Source: Woeseia sp964560775
GTDB taxonomy: Bacteria; Pseudomonadota; Gammaproteobacteria; Steroidobacterales; Woeseiaceae
Assembly: GCA_964560775.1 (NCBI GenBank)
Contig: CAZLNH010000278.1
Coordinates: 1 to 6,399 of the forward strand
Direction of reading: 5' to 3'
Length of the DNA stretch: 6,399 nucleotides
Below the pieces are notes generated by a model. It did not search any database. It had not been told where the DNA came from and saw only the letters and a program-made list of their open reading frames with translations. The first letter of the stretch is position 1. Each line of letters starts with the position of its first letter. Position numbers and translations under genes: made by a program. Positions 5,801-6,399 of the stretch are shown piece after piece.

Positions 5801-6234
5801 ACCAGCGACACAAGAGCGCGCCGGTTACACCGGCGCCGGCGTCAAGCCGCGAACACGGTACCGAATCAATTACCGACCTGATACGTAACCTCGCCTCGGA
5901 CCTGTCCTCACTGCTCGGTAAAGAGATGCAGCTTGCGAAATCCGAAATCAGGGAATCAGTCTCGGAAGTGCAGACGGCCGTCGGTGCGATTGCGACTGGC
6001 ACTGCCATCAGTATGGCGGGACTCGTTATTCTGCTTATGAGCGGGGTGTACGGGCTCAGCAACGTTGTCGAACCATGGCTCGCGGCGCTGATTGTCGGCG
6101 CGGTAGCGCTCCTGGTCGGCTACATCATGGTGCATTCGGCCAAGGAAAAAATGAGCGCGAGCTCGATTGTGCCGGATCGCACGCTGGATTCCGCGAAGAA
6201 AGGCATAGATACATTGGAGAGGGCAGTTCGATGA
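5797..6234 (+). CDS. Phage holin family protein (Holin-X / Phage_holin_3_6 type)
   Basis: This 145-aa membrane protein has a Pro/Ser/Ala-rich N-terminus, then SITDLIRNLASDLSSLLGKEMQLAKSEIRE (24-53), the amphipathic 'L-(x)-DLS-L-(x)-KEMQLAK-E' motif characteristic of the Putative Actinobacterial Holin-X family. Two transmembrane helices follow, at about 64-88 (IATGTAISMAGLVILLMSGVYGL) and 93-113 (PWLAALIVGAVALLVGYIMV). A short cytoplasmic tail ends with a helix (DSAKKGIDTLERAVR). Despite the family name there is no lytic gene nearby; in Proteobacteria these genes usually sit in chromosomal DUF3618 operons. The start overlaps the previous stop (ATGA at 5797-5800) with GGGAG about nine bases upstream, and its own stop overlaps the next start the same way. 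Both overlaps imply coupled translation at near-equal levels. Confidence 0.87.
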   Translation: MNQRHKSAPVTPAPASSREHGTESITDLIRNLASDLSSLLGKEMQLAKSEIRESVSEVQTAVGAIATGTAISMAGLVILLMSGVYGLSNVVEPWLAALIVGAVALLVGYIMVHSAKEKMSASSIVPDRTLDSAKKGIDTLERAVR

Positions 6235-6399
6235 ACAAAGCTACTGATACACGCAGCGATGACACTCGCCGCGACGACGATCTCCATGACGGAACGAAAA
6301 GCCCTGAACGGCTGGAGCGCGAAGTGGACCAGGCCCGCGCCCGCCTCGGCAGAAGCGCGAGAGAGCTGTCCGATCGGCTTTCGCCCGGCGATCTCATCG
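6231..6399 (+). CDS. DUF3618 domain protein, 3'-truncated by window edge
   Basis: The ATG at 6231 overlaps the Holin-X stop (ATGA) and the frame stays open to the last base, giving 56 residues. After a charged leader (MNKATDTRSDDTRRDDDLHD) comes SPERLEREVDQARARLGR followed by SARELSDRLSPGDLI. This is the DUF3618 core: SPE-LE-EI-(x)-R-LG-T--L--RLSPG-LI. DUF3618 proteins usually have this helical segment followed by a C-terminal transmembrane helix, which would lie outside the window. Function is unknown; recurring neighbours are Holin-X and YqjD-like genes, as here. The Shine-Dalgarno GGAGAGGG lies about eight bases upstream. Family call is confident on a short stretch. Confidence 0.87.
   Translation, partial: MNKATDTRSDDTRRDDDLHDGTKSPERLEREVDQARARLGRSARELSDRLSPGDLI

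Noticed and set aside
5607..6062. 151-residue minus-strand open frame opposite the LEA-like and Holin-X genes
   Set aside because: Cysteine/arginine/serine-rich antisense product without domains; the plus-strand genes have Shine-Dalgarno sites, ATGA coupling and family motifs.
5797..6399. Prophage remnant suggested by the holin name
   Set aside because: No other phage-like gene, no att-like repeats and no integrase or tRNA target visible; the DUF3618 context is chromosomal.
1..6399. CRISPR array, tRNA/rRNA, insertion sequence or toxin-antitoxin module
   Set aside because: No regularly spaced repeats, no cloverleaf or rRNA-like sequence, no transposase motif with terminal inverted repeats and no toxin-antitoxin pair were found on reading both strands.

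Overview
The window (about 57% G+C by eye) reads as a chromosomal segment of a proteobacterium, most likely a gammaproteobacterium. The TadA protein follows the Escherichia coli enzyme closely, down to identical numbering of its catalytic residues, and the small stress-type families present are common in environmental Proteobacteria. The taxonomic call is an inference from protein resemblance only. No rRNA, tRNA, CRISPR array, transposase or prophage structure was seen.

Layout. Positions 1-273 (+) hold the 3' end of a PRC-barrel protein gene, closed by a textbook intrinsic terminator at 333-365. From 3961 down to 432 four genes lie on the minus strand. In transcription order they are an RsbRD_N-PAS-GGDEF diguanylate cyclase, a 59-aa CsbD-family protein, an AI-2E/PerM-family membrane protein, and tadA. 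The last two are tightly coupled (TAA, one base, ATG). A 331-base non-coding stretch follows (3962-4292). Next is a minus-strand pair, a YqaE/Pmp3 small membrane protein followed by a DUF4112 membrane protein. A 318-base divergent intergenic region (4898-5215) carries an interrupted inverted repeat. From 5216 a plus-strand operon with two ATGA overlaps encodes a charged, LEA-like/YqjD-like membrane-anchored protein, a Holin-X (Phage_holin_3_6) family protein, and a DUF3618 protein cut by the right edge.

How it fits together. Apart from tadA and perhaps the AI-2E permease, the content is a concentration of small families usually linked to envelope or general stress: PRC-barrel, CsbD, Pmp3/YqaE, DUF4112, a LEA-like anchor, Holin-X and DUF3618. 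A c-di-GMP synthase whose sensor is an RsbRD_N domain, the family first known from the stressosome, sits in their midst. The best candidate for an under-described system is the membrane-stress locus at 4293-6399, with its divergent promoters and shared regulatory region. The individual families are known; their joint function is not established.

Structure outside genes includes a 15-bp hairpin ahead of the AI-2E gene, an interrupted inverted repeat in the divergent region that has the same arm motifs (GTTGAC ... GATCAAC), a possible REP-type repeat behind tadA, and a duplicated AATCGCGAA motif upstream of the cyclase gene.
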